Source of the DNA: Siniperca chuatsi | Lineage: Eukaryota; Chordata; Actinopteri; Centrarchiformes; Sinipercidae | DNA length: 64,000 nt | Assembly: GCF_020085105.1 (NCBI RefSeq) | Contig: NC_058057.1 | Coordinates: forward strand, 22,975,082-23,039,081 | Direction: 5' to 3' | Notes under the pieces: generated by a model | Told to the model about the DNA's origin: nothing | Database searches by the model: none | Seen by the model: the letters and a program-made list of their open reading frames with translations, nothing else | Shown here: piece after piece, positions 1-12,400 of the stretch | Numbering within the stretch: position 1 is the stretch's first letter | Layout of the letters: each line of letters starts with the position of its first letter | Program-made: the position numbers and the translations under genes

Positions 1-2829
1 TTCCTTTTTCTAGTTAAAATTAACTGCATGAGGTTTTCTTACTCTCACAAGCACCTCTCTGGAAATCATAACACACCACTACCTACTCACTTTTAAATCT
101 GAAAACTTGTCCCGTTAATATCCATAATGCAAGTTTCTAAATAGAACCAGAAGCCTAAAAAGTTTTCAATAGAATACGACTCCATCATCTAATAAGTTGG
201 ATTGAATGTTTGCTCTCTGTTATTTGCTACAAACCTTTTGTCTGTACAGTAAACCTGCATCTGAATGCTACTAATCAGTTAAAAACACCTATTTTATCAC
301 TGCAACCTATCGCTAATCCGAAGCTAATCAAAGCACATACGATCAAACAATATAATTGATTCAGTTTAAAACGTTTGAGTAAAAACCTGACCCCAGACGT
401 TTTATTGGATGTCTACACAATTAGTGCCTTTTGTAAACCTGCAGGTTTCAGACCTGTGGCTTGCTGTTCAAGATGGGGATGAGAATATACCATAAACTGT
501 TAATCATTTGACTCGCTTGACATGCACTTGCTTCTTAAAGCTGCTACGTGTAGAATTTGAAACTTGATGCCTTTTACAACCTCCTAAATCCCTTAATGGT
601 AGAGTATTATCAGTGTCTGGGTAAACAAATGTTACCAGTCATTGTGCTCCAACTAGAAATCCAGAAAATCCCAGAAGAGCTGCTTAAAAGGTGTGCTTAG
701 AGATTTGGAGGTTTGCTCTGGCCTTTTCCAGGCTCTGCCATTTATTGTTTTCTTTTTTTACTCCTGTCAAAGGCTCCTTTTTCATTTTATTGACGAGGAT
801 GCAGCTGTTGGGAGTGGTGTATTTCAGATGCTTCCTCTATGAAATGTGAGTTGCTTCACACACTTGAAGCAGTTCTCATCCTGTCTTGGTTGATGCTTTC
901 CAGAAATTGTACACATCAAACGTGGGCTGCAACATATACATAGAATAACTCAGTCATGGCATCGGTTTCCTACATTTATTCTGTCAAAATCAAAATTTTA
1001 AGTCTTCTACATGTAGCAGCTTTAACTTCTAAAACTTGTAGCAGCCTTAAAATCAGTCATGTCATTTGCAAAATATGGTGCACTCCTCATTTGTTCAAAC
1101 ATTTCAAGTGTTCAACTATAATTTTGCACTTGTTTGTGGTTGTTCTGTGCGAAATCCTGCAAAACTACAACTACCTGATCCTCTTTGAGTTGGTCTTTAT
1201 TACACAGGAACACAGTGCTCCTTGTACACTAACTCTACTGTAACTAAATCCAGCACAAGAGAGTTAGAAAGGAGTTTTAAATTGAACACCAGCAAATTGT
1301 ACCCAATATCGTACCATTAGCAGTTATAGAGCAGAATAGAGTGTGATTTCCTGCTTTTACACCCCCTTTCATGTGATTATTGGATGTGTAATGTGATGCC
1401 ATCTCAGGGTAAACGTGTGGCTCCTGATAAGAAATTTTCAACATGTCTTCACCCTGGAGGGACAAAAAATTCTTAAAACATTTGAACACGATTGTAATGT
1501 GACACGCTTTGTTATTTGGTGGTGTTTTTTCCGTTCATGTGAAGCCTCGTAACTACAACGGATTTATTTCTATTTACATACAAATAAATCAGCAAGGGCT
1601 TCTTTCTAAAGCCGCCATTTTGCACCAACTTTGAACAATCACATGAAGAAATCAATTGTTAGAAGAGGCGGAAAGACCAATTTTTCTACTTGAAGTGGCC
1701 TCAATAGACCAGAATGCAATGCAACCACAAAGATTGCATGTTTTGACTAAAGTGAGGGGTATTACTGTAATGACAGTCACGCCTCAGTGTTCACTTCACA
1801 CCCCTTTACTTTAGTGGTTGTTAAGAGGCACTCTGGGAATTATAGGAAGGATGTTGAAGTGGGTACATGAAATAACTTAATCAGAGATTGATGATATTTA
1901 ATGAGAGAGTGTCAGAGAGGAGATGTATTAATGAAACATGTTGCTTTATATCGAGATGAGCTGTCAAAAGCCCATGTTTCGGTCACCTAAAAATGTTGTG
2001 CTTCTAACTTTTGCTTGGCCCCCTGAAAAAAGCCCCAAAATGCATAAAAACACAGGTTTTTCACAAGAACAAGTAATTATTCTCTTGTAGCTGACCTGTG
2101 TTGAGATCTATGTTTCATCAGTTGAATTTTAGCATGTGAATCAGGCAAGAAAAACACTTAGAGGCATTTTTACAGCCCATTGTTAGCGTCGGCATACTGA
2201 GCATTCAGATTATTATCCACCTTTTCTAATTACTGGCTGCGGCTGTTAAATTGGTTTGAATCTGTCATTGGAAAGTGAAATGTCTTCATATTTATACTGT
2301 ATATCATTCATCATAATCATTCATTAAACCACTATAGTGGAAAAAAAGGTTTTAATGTATTTTGTGTTGTGTAAGCAAAAGTTGTTTAGAGAACGTGATG
2401 CCTGTGTTGTTACCATCCATCATTACTCCTGTTCTTTAATCCATGAATGACCATACTACTGTTTCTTTGGACAATTAGTCTCAATCTTATCATAGTTATT
2501 ATACTGATATGAATTTAATAAATTTGTTCCATACTTCTCAGGTTTGGAGTGAGCTTTTTTTAATTCTTCTACATGAACACTTTGCAGAATAGAAACTGAA
2601 CCATTGTAAAATGGCCCTAAATCAACCTAAAGTGTGTGCTTGACCAGAAGACAGAGAACACAAGAAGCTTGTAGAAAGTTTGTTTTCTTTGCACATTTCT
2701 CCCTCCATTGAATATCTGTCACCTTGTCTTAAAAACCTGGAACCTCACATTAAAAATACATCATTTGAGAGTCTTAATGCCCCATGTTGGTCTAAATGTT
2801 TTTCAGAGGCTTTTACAACCTGATATGGA
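1..2829. other. Intergenic, no gene recognised
   Basis: AT-rich sequence with only short open frames and no protein similarity I recognise on either strand. A YY1-like core (GCCGCCATTTT) is visible near 1611, but nothing around it supports a promoter. Distal 3' UTR of a gene to the left cannot be excluded. Confidence 0.5.
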
Positions 2830-3380
2830 TACAATTTCATAGCCATGCTAGCAGCTATGTGGTGCAGTGGTGCTTTAGCTAAATGCTAATGTCAACATGC
2901 TAACATGCTGTTTAACATGTTTAGCAGGTATAATATTTACCTTATTCACCATCTTAGTTTAGCATGTTAGCATGCTAACATTTGCTAATTTGCACTAAAC
3001 GCAACAGTTGAGCCTGATGGGAATTTCATTAGTTTTGGAAGTATTTCGTCATAAACCAAAGTATCAGACACAACTGAATGGGATCACCAATGTTATTACA
3101 GTTCACCCTAAGGGAAATATAAATGTCTGTATCAAATTTCATGGCAAGTCATCCGATAGTTGTCAAGACATTTCATTCCTGACCACAAATGTGAACCTCA
3201 TGCTGATGCTAGTCAGGGAAAGTCTGGATCACCAAAATCATTAGGCTTCATCCTCTGGGGAACATGAAAGTCTGTACAAAAAATCATGGCAATCCAACCA
3301 ATAGTTGTTGAGATATTTCGGTCTGGGCCAACATTGCCGTCCATACACCCACTAACATTGCTAAAAAGTAATAAAAAATA
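2830..3380 (+). repeat. Dispersed teleost repeat, family A, copy 1
   Basis: Starts with a stretch rich in ATGCTAACATGCTA-type words and runs into phrases such as ATTTCATGGCAA, CCAATAGTTGTTGAGATATT and the closing CACTAACATTGCTAAAAA. The same phrases recur at 10770-11220 (same strand) and, reverse complemented, at 24060-24610. The small plus-strand frame at 3008-3244 lies inside the repeat and is not a gene. The family looks like a non-autonomous DNA element common in percomorph genomes; ends and target duplication were not resolved. Confidence 0.75.
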
Positions 3381-3986
3381 ACAAGACAGAAAATATCAAA
3401 TATCATCTTCATTCCCAAAACCCCTACCAACCCCAGTAAAACTCTACAAGACACAGCTCTCTCAGACCCAACTGCAGTCTTCTTCCTCTCTCTGCTGCTC
3501 TACTTCTTTCTTTTTCCTGAATGCATCTCACTCTGACCTGCATTTAAATGCACCGATCTGCATTTTGGTCTTGAGCAGCTGCCATGCTGGTGCAGTTCCG
3601 CTTTAATTGATCATTACTGCAGCAGGATGTGACGGCTTTGATGTAGCAGCTTCTCATGCTGGGAGGTTCAGATGAATTGCTGATGATGATAACACTGTTT
3701 ATATTTTCATACTCCGAGACTCTGTTTAAATTTCTCATAAACCTCCCTTTGAGACTGAAGAAATGGGTCATGCAACATTTCAACTCCATATATGCAGCAT
3801 GTTTTCTGGTGGTTTGGTATCACTGCTTTGTGAATTTTGTCTTCTGTGACAATCAGCTTTGAAATCTCCATCTGGCAGAGTCTGCAATAGTCAGAAAGGC
3901 GTTTCTTGAAGCGTAGTTTTACAGCCATTTGGCTGATAAAGGAAAACAACTCTGTTTTTTACTGAGCATTTCCACAGCCTGTTGTA

Positions 3987-4400
3987 ATTAACGAGTGGTG
4001 TACTCAAGTTACATGTACTTACAGGTAGATATTGTACTTTTTACTCCACTTCAATTATGTGACAGCTATAGTAACTAATTACTTTGCAGATTAAGATAAA
4101 AAAAACTATGAAGAGCATGTAAAATATGAAGTATTGTTGTACAGTAAATTAAACCACTCAACAGTATATAAAATAACTCCACCACAAAAATGCTGCTTAC
4201 ATGTTAATGCAGCAGTAATGATAATCCAATTGTATAATGTATAATAATGTAACACTAACAGACCATTTTGAATACATAATGAATGCTTTTTACTTTTGTA
4301 CTTTAAGTACATTTTGCTATTAATATTTATTAATATACTTTTACTCAAGTAAACTTTTACTAGGACTTTTACTTGTAATGGAGTATTTTTCAGAATGTCG
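3987..4400 (+). mobile_element. Degenerate hAT-type MITE, family B, copy 1
   Basis: Contains the diagnostic words of the element at 6492-7002: GTGGTGTACTCAAG at the left, TTTTTACTCCACTTCAATTA, TTTACTTTTGTACTTTAAGTA and GGACTTTTACTTGTAATGGAG. Both ends have decayed, so no inverted repeats or target duplication can be read. Confidence 0.65.
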
Positions 4401-6483
4401 TGGTGCTTTGTAATTTTATTTATTTAGTTTCTTTTTTTTACTCTAATGTAAACAGTTTTTTTCTTACTCTACTGTTGTTTTTTTGTTTCTGGCCCTGCAA
4501 TGCCAAGCAATATATTTTTGACTGAAGCTGTCTGAAGCCAGTGCTTTTTTCTAACTCTATATTCATTCATGTTTAAATTTAAGCATTTTAATACCCAAAC
4601 AAAATTGCATGTATTCAATGTTTCTCCCTCAAATCTCCTTGTCAGTTCGGGGGAGCCCCAAAACAGCATTTAGATCTTTAAATAGACATTAAAGCTTTTC
4701 ACTCAAATTCAGGACCAGTACTGAAAAGCGAATCAGTCAAACTGCACTGGAGCTGGACTACAGCAGACCTGACGTCAAATGAAAGGATTAAATATAACCC
4801 TTCTGTATATATCAGAAAACAAGTATTCATTTAAAAGCTTTATAAAAGCGCTTTAATATTTTCTTTGTATAAAGGCCCTCTACACACGCAGTTGTGCAGT
4901 ATGCATCATTTGAAGCCCATGTTGTCGTTCTCTCTCTGCTCTGCTCTGGTCTTGTGCTGTCTGTCTGAGCGTCTGTTAGGAGATTAGAGCAGATTAACAT
5001 AATCTTGATTGAGAGAGCAAATCCAAGGTGCACATCACTCTCGCCATCAGGGAGGGATGGGACAGATCAGCCACATCAGAGCTGGAGTGTGCGGGGACCA
5101 GCAGATGGCACGTCTATCACAATAACACATGAACTGAAGTCGCCAATTGCTGATTTTGCTCCTAATTCTTGTAAAATATTGTCAGAGAGTGTCTTCTCTC
5201 TGCAAAACTGAAGCCCTCCAGAGTTCATTCCTCTTATATTGTACTCTTGTTTCCTTTGTGTTGTTGTTTTCACTCCATTGATCCCAGTGAGGCCAGTTCA
5301 TGACAGACCTGTTTGTGTTTCAGGTCTGGACCTGCTGTCTCTTTGACTAAAAGACAAATGACCACTGGTTAGTGCGCAACATATTTCCTGGTAATTTAAT
5401 TGTTCATTATTATTAAATTTCACAGAGCTTATAGTATAGCTGAATAAGACTCTTAGTAATATTGTTTTATTTTATGTTCATTCATTACATTCTGTCACAC
5501 TAAATACCAACCAAAACCTTCGTCTTTAAAAAATACTTCACTGTTCGGCTCAGATTATGCTATTTGATCAACACAATGCCTACTGGTCAACTTTACTTTA
5601 CATTTTGGAATAGATAATGACGGATTATTAGATAAAAAGTTGCATCGACTATGACCTCCCGTCTGCACTTATTAGGTAAAATAACTCCTCAATATGAACA
5701 CGAATCAGATACATTTTCAGCAAAGGTAAAGGGTTTTATATCAGCCAATTGTATCAGGAGGGTGAACTGACTTCAGGTTGGATTTTCCCTCCAGCTCTGG
5801 TTCTTGGCTTACACTCTGGTCCAGACCTGGTAAATGGCTGTGAGGTGACTGCTGTTACAGTAATCTGATTAGTCAGACTCAGATTAAACCACTGCATGCC
5901 ACAGTAATTGACCAACACTTTCCGGACTCCACATTTAGAAACTCCCTCAGGCAGATTTTGTCCAGGAGAATCAAACACTGTGTCAACAAGTTATACAGGC
6001 ATAACGGGTTGATTCCTATGCTTATTTCCACATTTGTGCATCAATTAAAGAAATGTAAGATTGAAATAAAAACAGGTAGGCAAGACATCTGAAAACTTGG
6101 TATCTGTGCTTATAGACTTCAGAAAAGAGTCTCCCATAACTTAATTTAACAGACAAATGATGCATTTTGTACAGGATGTTTTTAATGGTAGAACACATAT
6201 TTTGAGTACAAATTGTACAACTGAGCTCCAAACTGGACCAAATGCTTTCAACATTCTGCTGCGTGGATCCATGAAAACACCAGTTCATCTCTGGCAGAAT
6301 AAGATGTTGGTATGTTTTGGTCATAAACTGATTTTCACATGTCTGTGTTATTAAACTCAAACTGATCCAGATTGTGTTACTCTCCACAGAGACTGGAGCA
6401 CAGATCCACCAAGGGTGAGGACACCTAACAAAACATTCCACATTCGTGTGCTGTCTCCTCAACTGTTCACAGGCCTGTAATAA
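4401..6483. other. Intergenic, nothing recognised
   Basis: No coding exon or known repeat end recognised. Open frames of 60-154 codons on both strands, the largest at 6022-6486 on the minus strand, have biased composition, no flanking splice logic and no similarity I know. Confidence 0.45.
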
Positions 6484-7010
6484 CATGTAGCCAGTGGTGG
6501 AATGTAACTAAGTACATTTACTCAAGTACTTAAGTACAATGTTGATGTACTTGTACTTCACTTGAGTATTTCCATTTTATGCTACTTTATAACTCTACTC
6601 CACTACATTTTTGAAGGAAATATAGTTCCTTTTACTGCATTAGTTACTAGTTATTTTTGCAGATTCAGATTATTAAAACAAAATATAAATCAACTAATGA
6701 TGTATGATGTATTATTATGGCTTAAGCCACCTGGCAGTATATAACGTAACTGAAATTAGCCCCACCTTTACGAGCTGCAACATTACTATTACTACATTAC
6801 ACATTAATGCATCAATAATCATAATCCAGTGATATAATATAGATTTTTCTGCATAATGACTACTTTTACTTTTGGTATATTTTGATGCCAATACTTTTGT
6901 ACTTTTACAAAATGTACAAGATGCAGGACTTTTACTTGTAACTGAGAATTTTCACACTGTGGTATTGCTACTTTTACTTTGGTAAAAGATCTTCCACCAC
7001 TGCATGTAGC
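6484..7010 (+). mobile_element. hAT-type MITE with perfect 8-bp target duplication, family B, copy 2
   Basis: The element spans 6492-7002 (511 bp). It begins CAGTGGTGGAA and ends TTCCACCACTG, an 11-bp perfect terminal inverted repeat. The flanks 6484-6491 and 7003-7010 both read CATGTAGC, an 8-bp target-site duplication as expected for hAT transposases. The interior is AT-rich and has no transposase frame, so it is non-autonomous. Degenerate relatives lie at 3987-4400 and 14177-14590. Confidence 0.93.
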
Positions 7011-7023
7011 CATGTGCAGAGGC

Positions 7024-7073
<50 letters not shown>
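7024..7073. repeat. (CA)n microsatellite
   Basis: About 25 uninterrupted AC units, starting 14 bases after the target duplication of the adjacent MITE. The minus-strand frame over it encodes an artefactual Cys-Val run. Confidence 0.97.
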
Positions 7074-7075
<2 letters not shown>

Positions 7076-8265
7076 TCTAATCATAACATACAAATCTGAG
7101 TAACTGTGTTAAAATACAAATATTTTATTTTCTCTTGTCATACTTTTATATAACAGAAAGTTCAGAGTGCACATTTTGCAACATTTATCTACAGTGTGAC
7201 AGAGTGTTTCTATGCAGCTCATGACAAACTCACTCTACAAGTTCCTTTTATATAATCTAGCACAGAGGAATAAGTCCCAGTCAAATTTCAGGGCTTGTCT
7301 ATAACCGAAAGCCACAAATATTAAAAGATTATTTCTTTTTCAACATTTACAACAAAAGTAGAAAGTACAGAAGTACAAATAATACACTAAAAGTTAAGAT
7401 CTGCTTTGAATATCACAGAATATTTAGGATATTTTCTTTGATATGTAACTTCATTTTTAACATAGGACTTCTGTGCAACAACCCAATAACACATTTTCAG
7501 GAGGCCCAGTGAGAAAACCTTTGCTCCGTGAGTAAAATGGCAGCTTCGGGTCGTTTGTCTGTCATTTAGAGTATTTAATTTAAACCTAGAATTTTAACAT
7601 TAATATATAAATATTTTTGAGAAATCTACATACATAACTGCTCTTAACACCATCATCAAAAAGATTGGCAGTCTTAACTGGATTTTACAGTGTATTTTTT
7701 GTTAATTTAGTGTAACTGGAGAGAGAGGGCGCTATTCTTACAGCACAAAGTTCAGACTTGATTCTCTTCTTTTTATCTCTTCAGTAAAGACAAAAAGAAG
7801 GGACATGGAGGAGACACAATGTTAAGAAATAAACAAAAAACAGGAACAATTGTAGTGATATCAGATAGAACAGATCATTTGTTTATGGTAAATATAACAC
7901 GGTGTGACTTTTCATTTGATGATAAATTGATGCTACATGCAGCAGTTTTGAAACTATAGCCCCAAAAGCACTGAATGTGAATCACATTATCTGTGATCTT
8001 GTTTGAGAGAATATCAATGGATCTGGTAGGGTGAGTCCTCTGTCAGCAGAGCTCCCACAGGTGGTTTTGTTCAGAAAGAATTCTGCCTCGCCTCTCGACA
8101 CATGTTCATAACAACGATACGACTCCTGCAAAGACTCCTGGGGGCCGAGGCAGGTTCAGCTGTCCCTTTATACTGTAGGTAAGTGCACAGAATAAATTCC
8201 CTTCATTCCTCAGACACTTGGTCTGCTTTGGAGGTTTGTTTTACTGATTGAACATTGCTCTGTTT

Positions 8266-8296
<31 letters not shown>

Positions 8297-9439
8297 TTCC
8301 AGAATCAGCAAGTGGAGGTTTTGTAAAGTTTATCTGCTGCAGCTAGTTTCATAATGATTATTGTGTCTGTAGAGATACTTTCTGCAGTTTGGTGGATTTT
8401 ACTCAACATTCAGTAAAACCTGCAACAAATAAAGGGCTGACCCTGCCTTAATTTGCGATGAACATTAAAGAATTTCATTAGTTTCAGTTTTGGTTTGTCA
8501 TGAGAATCTGCAAATTTAATAATGTCTAGAGCTGAAACGATTAGTGGATTAATCTATTAGTTAATCAGTAACAGTTTTGATAATCAAATAATCGTTTAAG
8601 TCAGTTATCAAACAAAAACAAACACATTTCATTTTCAAAACATTTTCATCTTCATATCATTCTAAATTACATATTTTGGTTTTTTTTTTACATTTTATAG
8701 ACTAAACAATGAATCGATTAATCGATCAAAGTCAAACCAGTACTTTAAGATTAGCAGCCCCTCTCTTTTATCTCATTATTACTACCTTTGCAGTAAATAA
8801 TAGGAAAGTCAATTATGTCTGCTTTATTTAGTTACCCTGTGTGTTTCTGTATTTGTGTGTGTGTGTGTGTGTGTGTGGGTTAAAGTAAGTATTTCACCAA
8901 TGAGCCAAAGAATGTGAAGAGTGTTGGCTGGGTCCTGTCCAAACAGAGAAGTAGTTATTGTCTAAATTACACCCTCAGGGTCTGTGTTTGTGTCATTCTT
9001 AGAGAGTGGCCCTGGGAGTTAGAGCATGTTTGACCGTCATTTAGATCAGGGGACGTTCCCATGATGTAGCGCCTCTCTGGGGCTTTCTTTATAAAGTAAT
9101 CAAATCAAATAAAACTGGAATCTTGAATTGGGAGCTCATTGTCCACTTTAAAACCAAAATGAAAAACAAGAGGAGGGCCACTGCCACCTCCTCGATATCC
9201 CTTCAAAATAAAGAGACAGAAAAAAAAAACAAACAACATACCTCTTCTGCTGCTCTCTGGCTGGTTGGCATGAGCAGCAAACAAAAAACAAAACAATAAA
9301 AAAGGAACTTGAAAAACACCACTTCAAAAAATGTCCCTTTTGTTCTGTAGAAGTTTCATTAAAAAAAAGATCTCTCTCTGGCACAGGTTGGCATCCACGA
9401 TCACTTGTTCATCCCTGAGATAACTGACATTTGTCTCAT
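7074..9439 (-). other. arv1 downstream region, probable 3' UTR
   Basis: Lies 3' of the arv1 stop codon on the minus strand. No other gene is seen. Minus-strand AATAAA signals (TTTATT on the plus strand) occur, for example near 8825 and 7120, but I cannot tell which is used. Also holds a (CA)n tract at 8267-8290, a (TG)n tract at about 8855-8878 and one family C repeat. Confidence 0.5.
8525..8760 (+). repeat. Dispersed repeat family C, copy 1
   Basis: Opens with AGAGCTGAAACGATTAGTGG, is dense in ATTAATCGATTAA-type words, and closes with AGACTAAACAATGAATCGAT followed by AGCAGCCC. The same framework (ATCGATTAA start, CCAGCTTCTCAAATGTGA middle, TTGCAGCCC end) recurs at 12062-12350, 31150-31405, 36355-36790, 54381-54744 and 63218-63442, all in plus orientation. 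Confidence 0.75.
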
Positions 9440-12400
9440 TCATTCAAATGTCAACATGTCCTGGTTGCTCCATGGAAGCTTTTTACAGGCCTGAGCCACG
9501 CAGGTCTCGGACAGCAGGCCTAAACACACTGCCATCAATGACAGACGTCTACTGCTGTTCAGGATCACTGGGGAAGAGGTGGAGGGCAGAGAAAAGGATA
9601 AGAAAATTATGAATACACACACTTCTTCCATGGACAGTTTTTGTTTTCATGTTAGTTAAAGTATGTCTGCAAAATCTGGAATCATACAAACCAAAAAAGT
9701 CTCAACATATCTTGTGAGAAGTTCAGATTTTAACCCACTACTGTTATTAAGAAACTACAGTTGGAAAAAAACAAGTGCAACAACACATTAAGTGGCAATA
9801 TGATATTAAAGAGTCACTTTTTAATACAAACTTATACAAAATGATTCAAAATAAAGCAGTGAAAAGACTAAATTCATTACTTTGGTGCACTTGGCATCAG
9901 ACAGTGTAATTTGTTCTTTATTAATATTACAATCTCTCTTCATCAGACTCTTCATCAGAGCAGCAGACCATAAATCACTCAACAACATCTCATTGTTTGC
10001 TGCTCACAGGCTAGCTGTCAAATACAATGAGCACATTTATGTTTCCAGAGCCGCTGCTGAAGAAATAATCATACAACGCAAGAAATGTGAACTAAAACCT
10101 TTCTGTTATGTAATGTATTTATTTTCAATGTCTGGGGTCTATGAAGTCAAGGCCACACAAGCAGGGGGGAGAGTTAGCTGCCACCTGCTGGTGCTTTAAA
10201 ATGTTGTTTAAAGAATGAACTACCAGAACTTTCCTGACATCTCACAAGGTATAAGCTTCTACCTTGGGACAAAGTAAGTCTTCTAATTGAAAAGTTACTC
10301 CTAATATCTCTCAAAATGATGGCATGTTCTTGGTCAGTATTGGGTGTATTAGAAAATGTCTTAATCCTAAAAATAAGGATGAGATTGACATAACATCCAA
10401 AATAACAGTAATGTGTTTTTTTATTCACAGATGTTGGCCTTTTTAAACAAATGTGAGCATCATTGGTCACTCGGTTTTGTCCATTAATATTAGAAATTAT
10501 TGCAATGTGGTGTGGAGGGAGGCCGATGTTGCTAAAACGTTGCTAGAACCCTTGTTAAATTTTCATGTGAGCTGTTTCAAAGACTTCTCCACAATAATAA
10601 GAAAAACATTTTTGGAAAAGCACTAATAAACAGTAAGTTTAATGTACTGAATATTGGTACAACATATATAATCTTTAACATAAACTATTATTTGTTTCCT
10701 TTAAAGGCTCTTATTTCAGTTCAATTATTATCTTGGTGTCAAATTCATATTTAAACAAGACTGAGCATCTATAGTCATGCTAGCAGCTCTATGAGGCACA
10801 CTGGTGATTTGAGCTACATGCTAATGCTCACAGTGTTAATGCTAACATGTTGATGTTTAGCAGGTATAATGTTTACCATCTTACTTTAGCTTAGCATTGA
10901 GTCACACACCAAAGTATTGGATCAACAGAAATTTTGATCAGATGATGGCGCTAGGGGGGGAAGTTTTTACAATTCATCATCTGGGGACCATGAATGTCAG
11001 CGCCACATTTCATGGCAATACATCCAATAGTTCTCAAGGTATTTCAGTAAAAACAAAAAAGTCAACCTCATGGTGGTGGTAGAGGAAAAGTCAGGAGATC
11101 ACCTAAGACAGCAGGATTCATCATGTGGAAAACATGAATATCTGTAACAAATTTCATGACAATCCATCTAATATACAGACCAACAGACTGACATTGCCAT
11201 CTCTAAAGACATGGCTAAAAACTCAACAGCAACTTTTGTTTCCAGAAACAATGTCACTGTTTAATCTACTGAACTCGCTGTCAGCAGTTTTCATAGGGAC
11301 TATTTTCTCAAAGTAGTTCCATAGACACTTATTCACAGTGAGTCTGGATTATCCAGAGTAACGGGACGTTTGTTATTTTTTCAATGCTGTGAGCCGCACA
11401 AACTAAATCCCATTCACGTCCACTGTATTGACGTGAAGGCAGAAACCTCAGAAGTGGGTATCTCAAAACCTGGGTAAGTAAAAGCAAAACTATCGGCATG
11501 GCTAGATAACACTAGACGTAAGTGAAAGAATATGTTTTTTTTGTCATTTGGGTGAATCAACCCTTCAAACAGATATGTTCTCCTACCTCTGATAGCCTGC
11601 GAGTTTGAGGTGAGCACAAACAGTTTGATGAGGCCCAGACAGAGCGGGGAGTAGTCATGCTCCCAGATGACAGCAGGGATGAGGAGGACCTTGCCGTAGC
11701 AGGACAGCAGCAGGGCTCTGAGGAGCAGGCTGAGCTCGAGGGTCCCACCCTGCAGACGACCCACCACCCAAAGGAACCACAGCACACCGCCGCAGAACGC
11801 TGACAGCTCTACACGACCAACAGAAAGACATGTCAGACAGAGATAGATGTATTTAATAACAAATGTAAATTACTTTTTAGTACAAAAGGCTTAAATACTG
11901 ATGAAACTGTAGCTTCCTGTATGCATGAGTATCAGCCTGTATCAATATGTTAACCCTGTAATACCAACAAGAGCAACATGTAGGGGATTTGTCCTTTCTA
12001 CTCTTTATCCCATAAGGCACTTGACTCCAGGGAAACAATTAGTTTACTGACAGTTAAATTTTTAAATTGATTAAGTTATCTATGAAGTAAAAATGTCAAT
12101 CATTGTCTGGTTCCAGCTTCTCAAATGTGAGGATTTGCTGCTTTTCACTGTTTTATATAATTGTAAATTAAATATCTGGGACTTGGACTGTTGGTTTGTA
12201 AAAACAAGTGACTTACAGACAATGCTTTGGGCACTGGGAACTTGTGAGGGGCATTTTTTTTATGACATTTTACAGACTAAACGATTGGTTAATCAAATAA
12301 GAAAAATAATAAACTGAATAATCAATAAAAAATAATCTAATTGCAGCCCCCCTTCAAAGTAAACAGCCTGGTTCCAGACCTCTGAACTGCTGCCTGCATC

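Noticed and set aside
6022-6486. 154-codon minus-strand frame
   Set aside because: No recognisable domain or family, no splice context, and it ends at the border of a MITE insertion.
11414-11785. 123-codon minus-strand frame as a separate gene
   Set aside because: It is arv1 exon 4 reading through its donor into a family D repeat.
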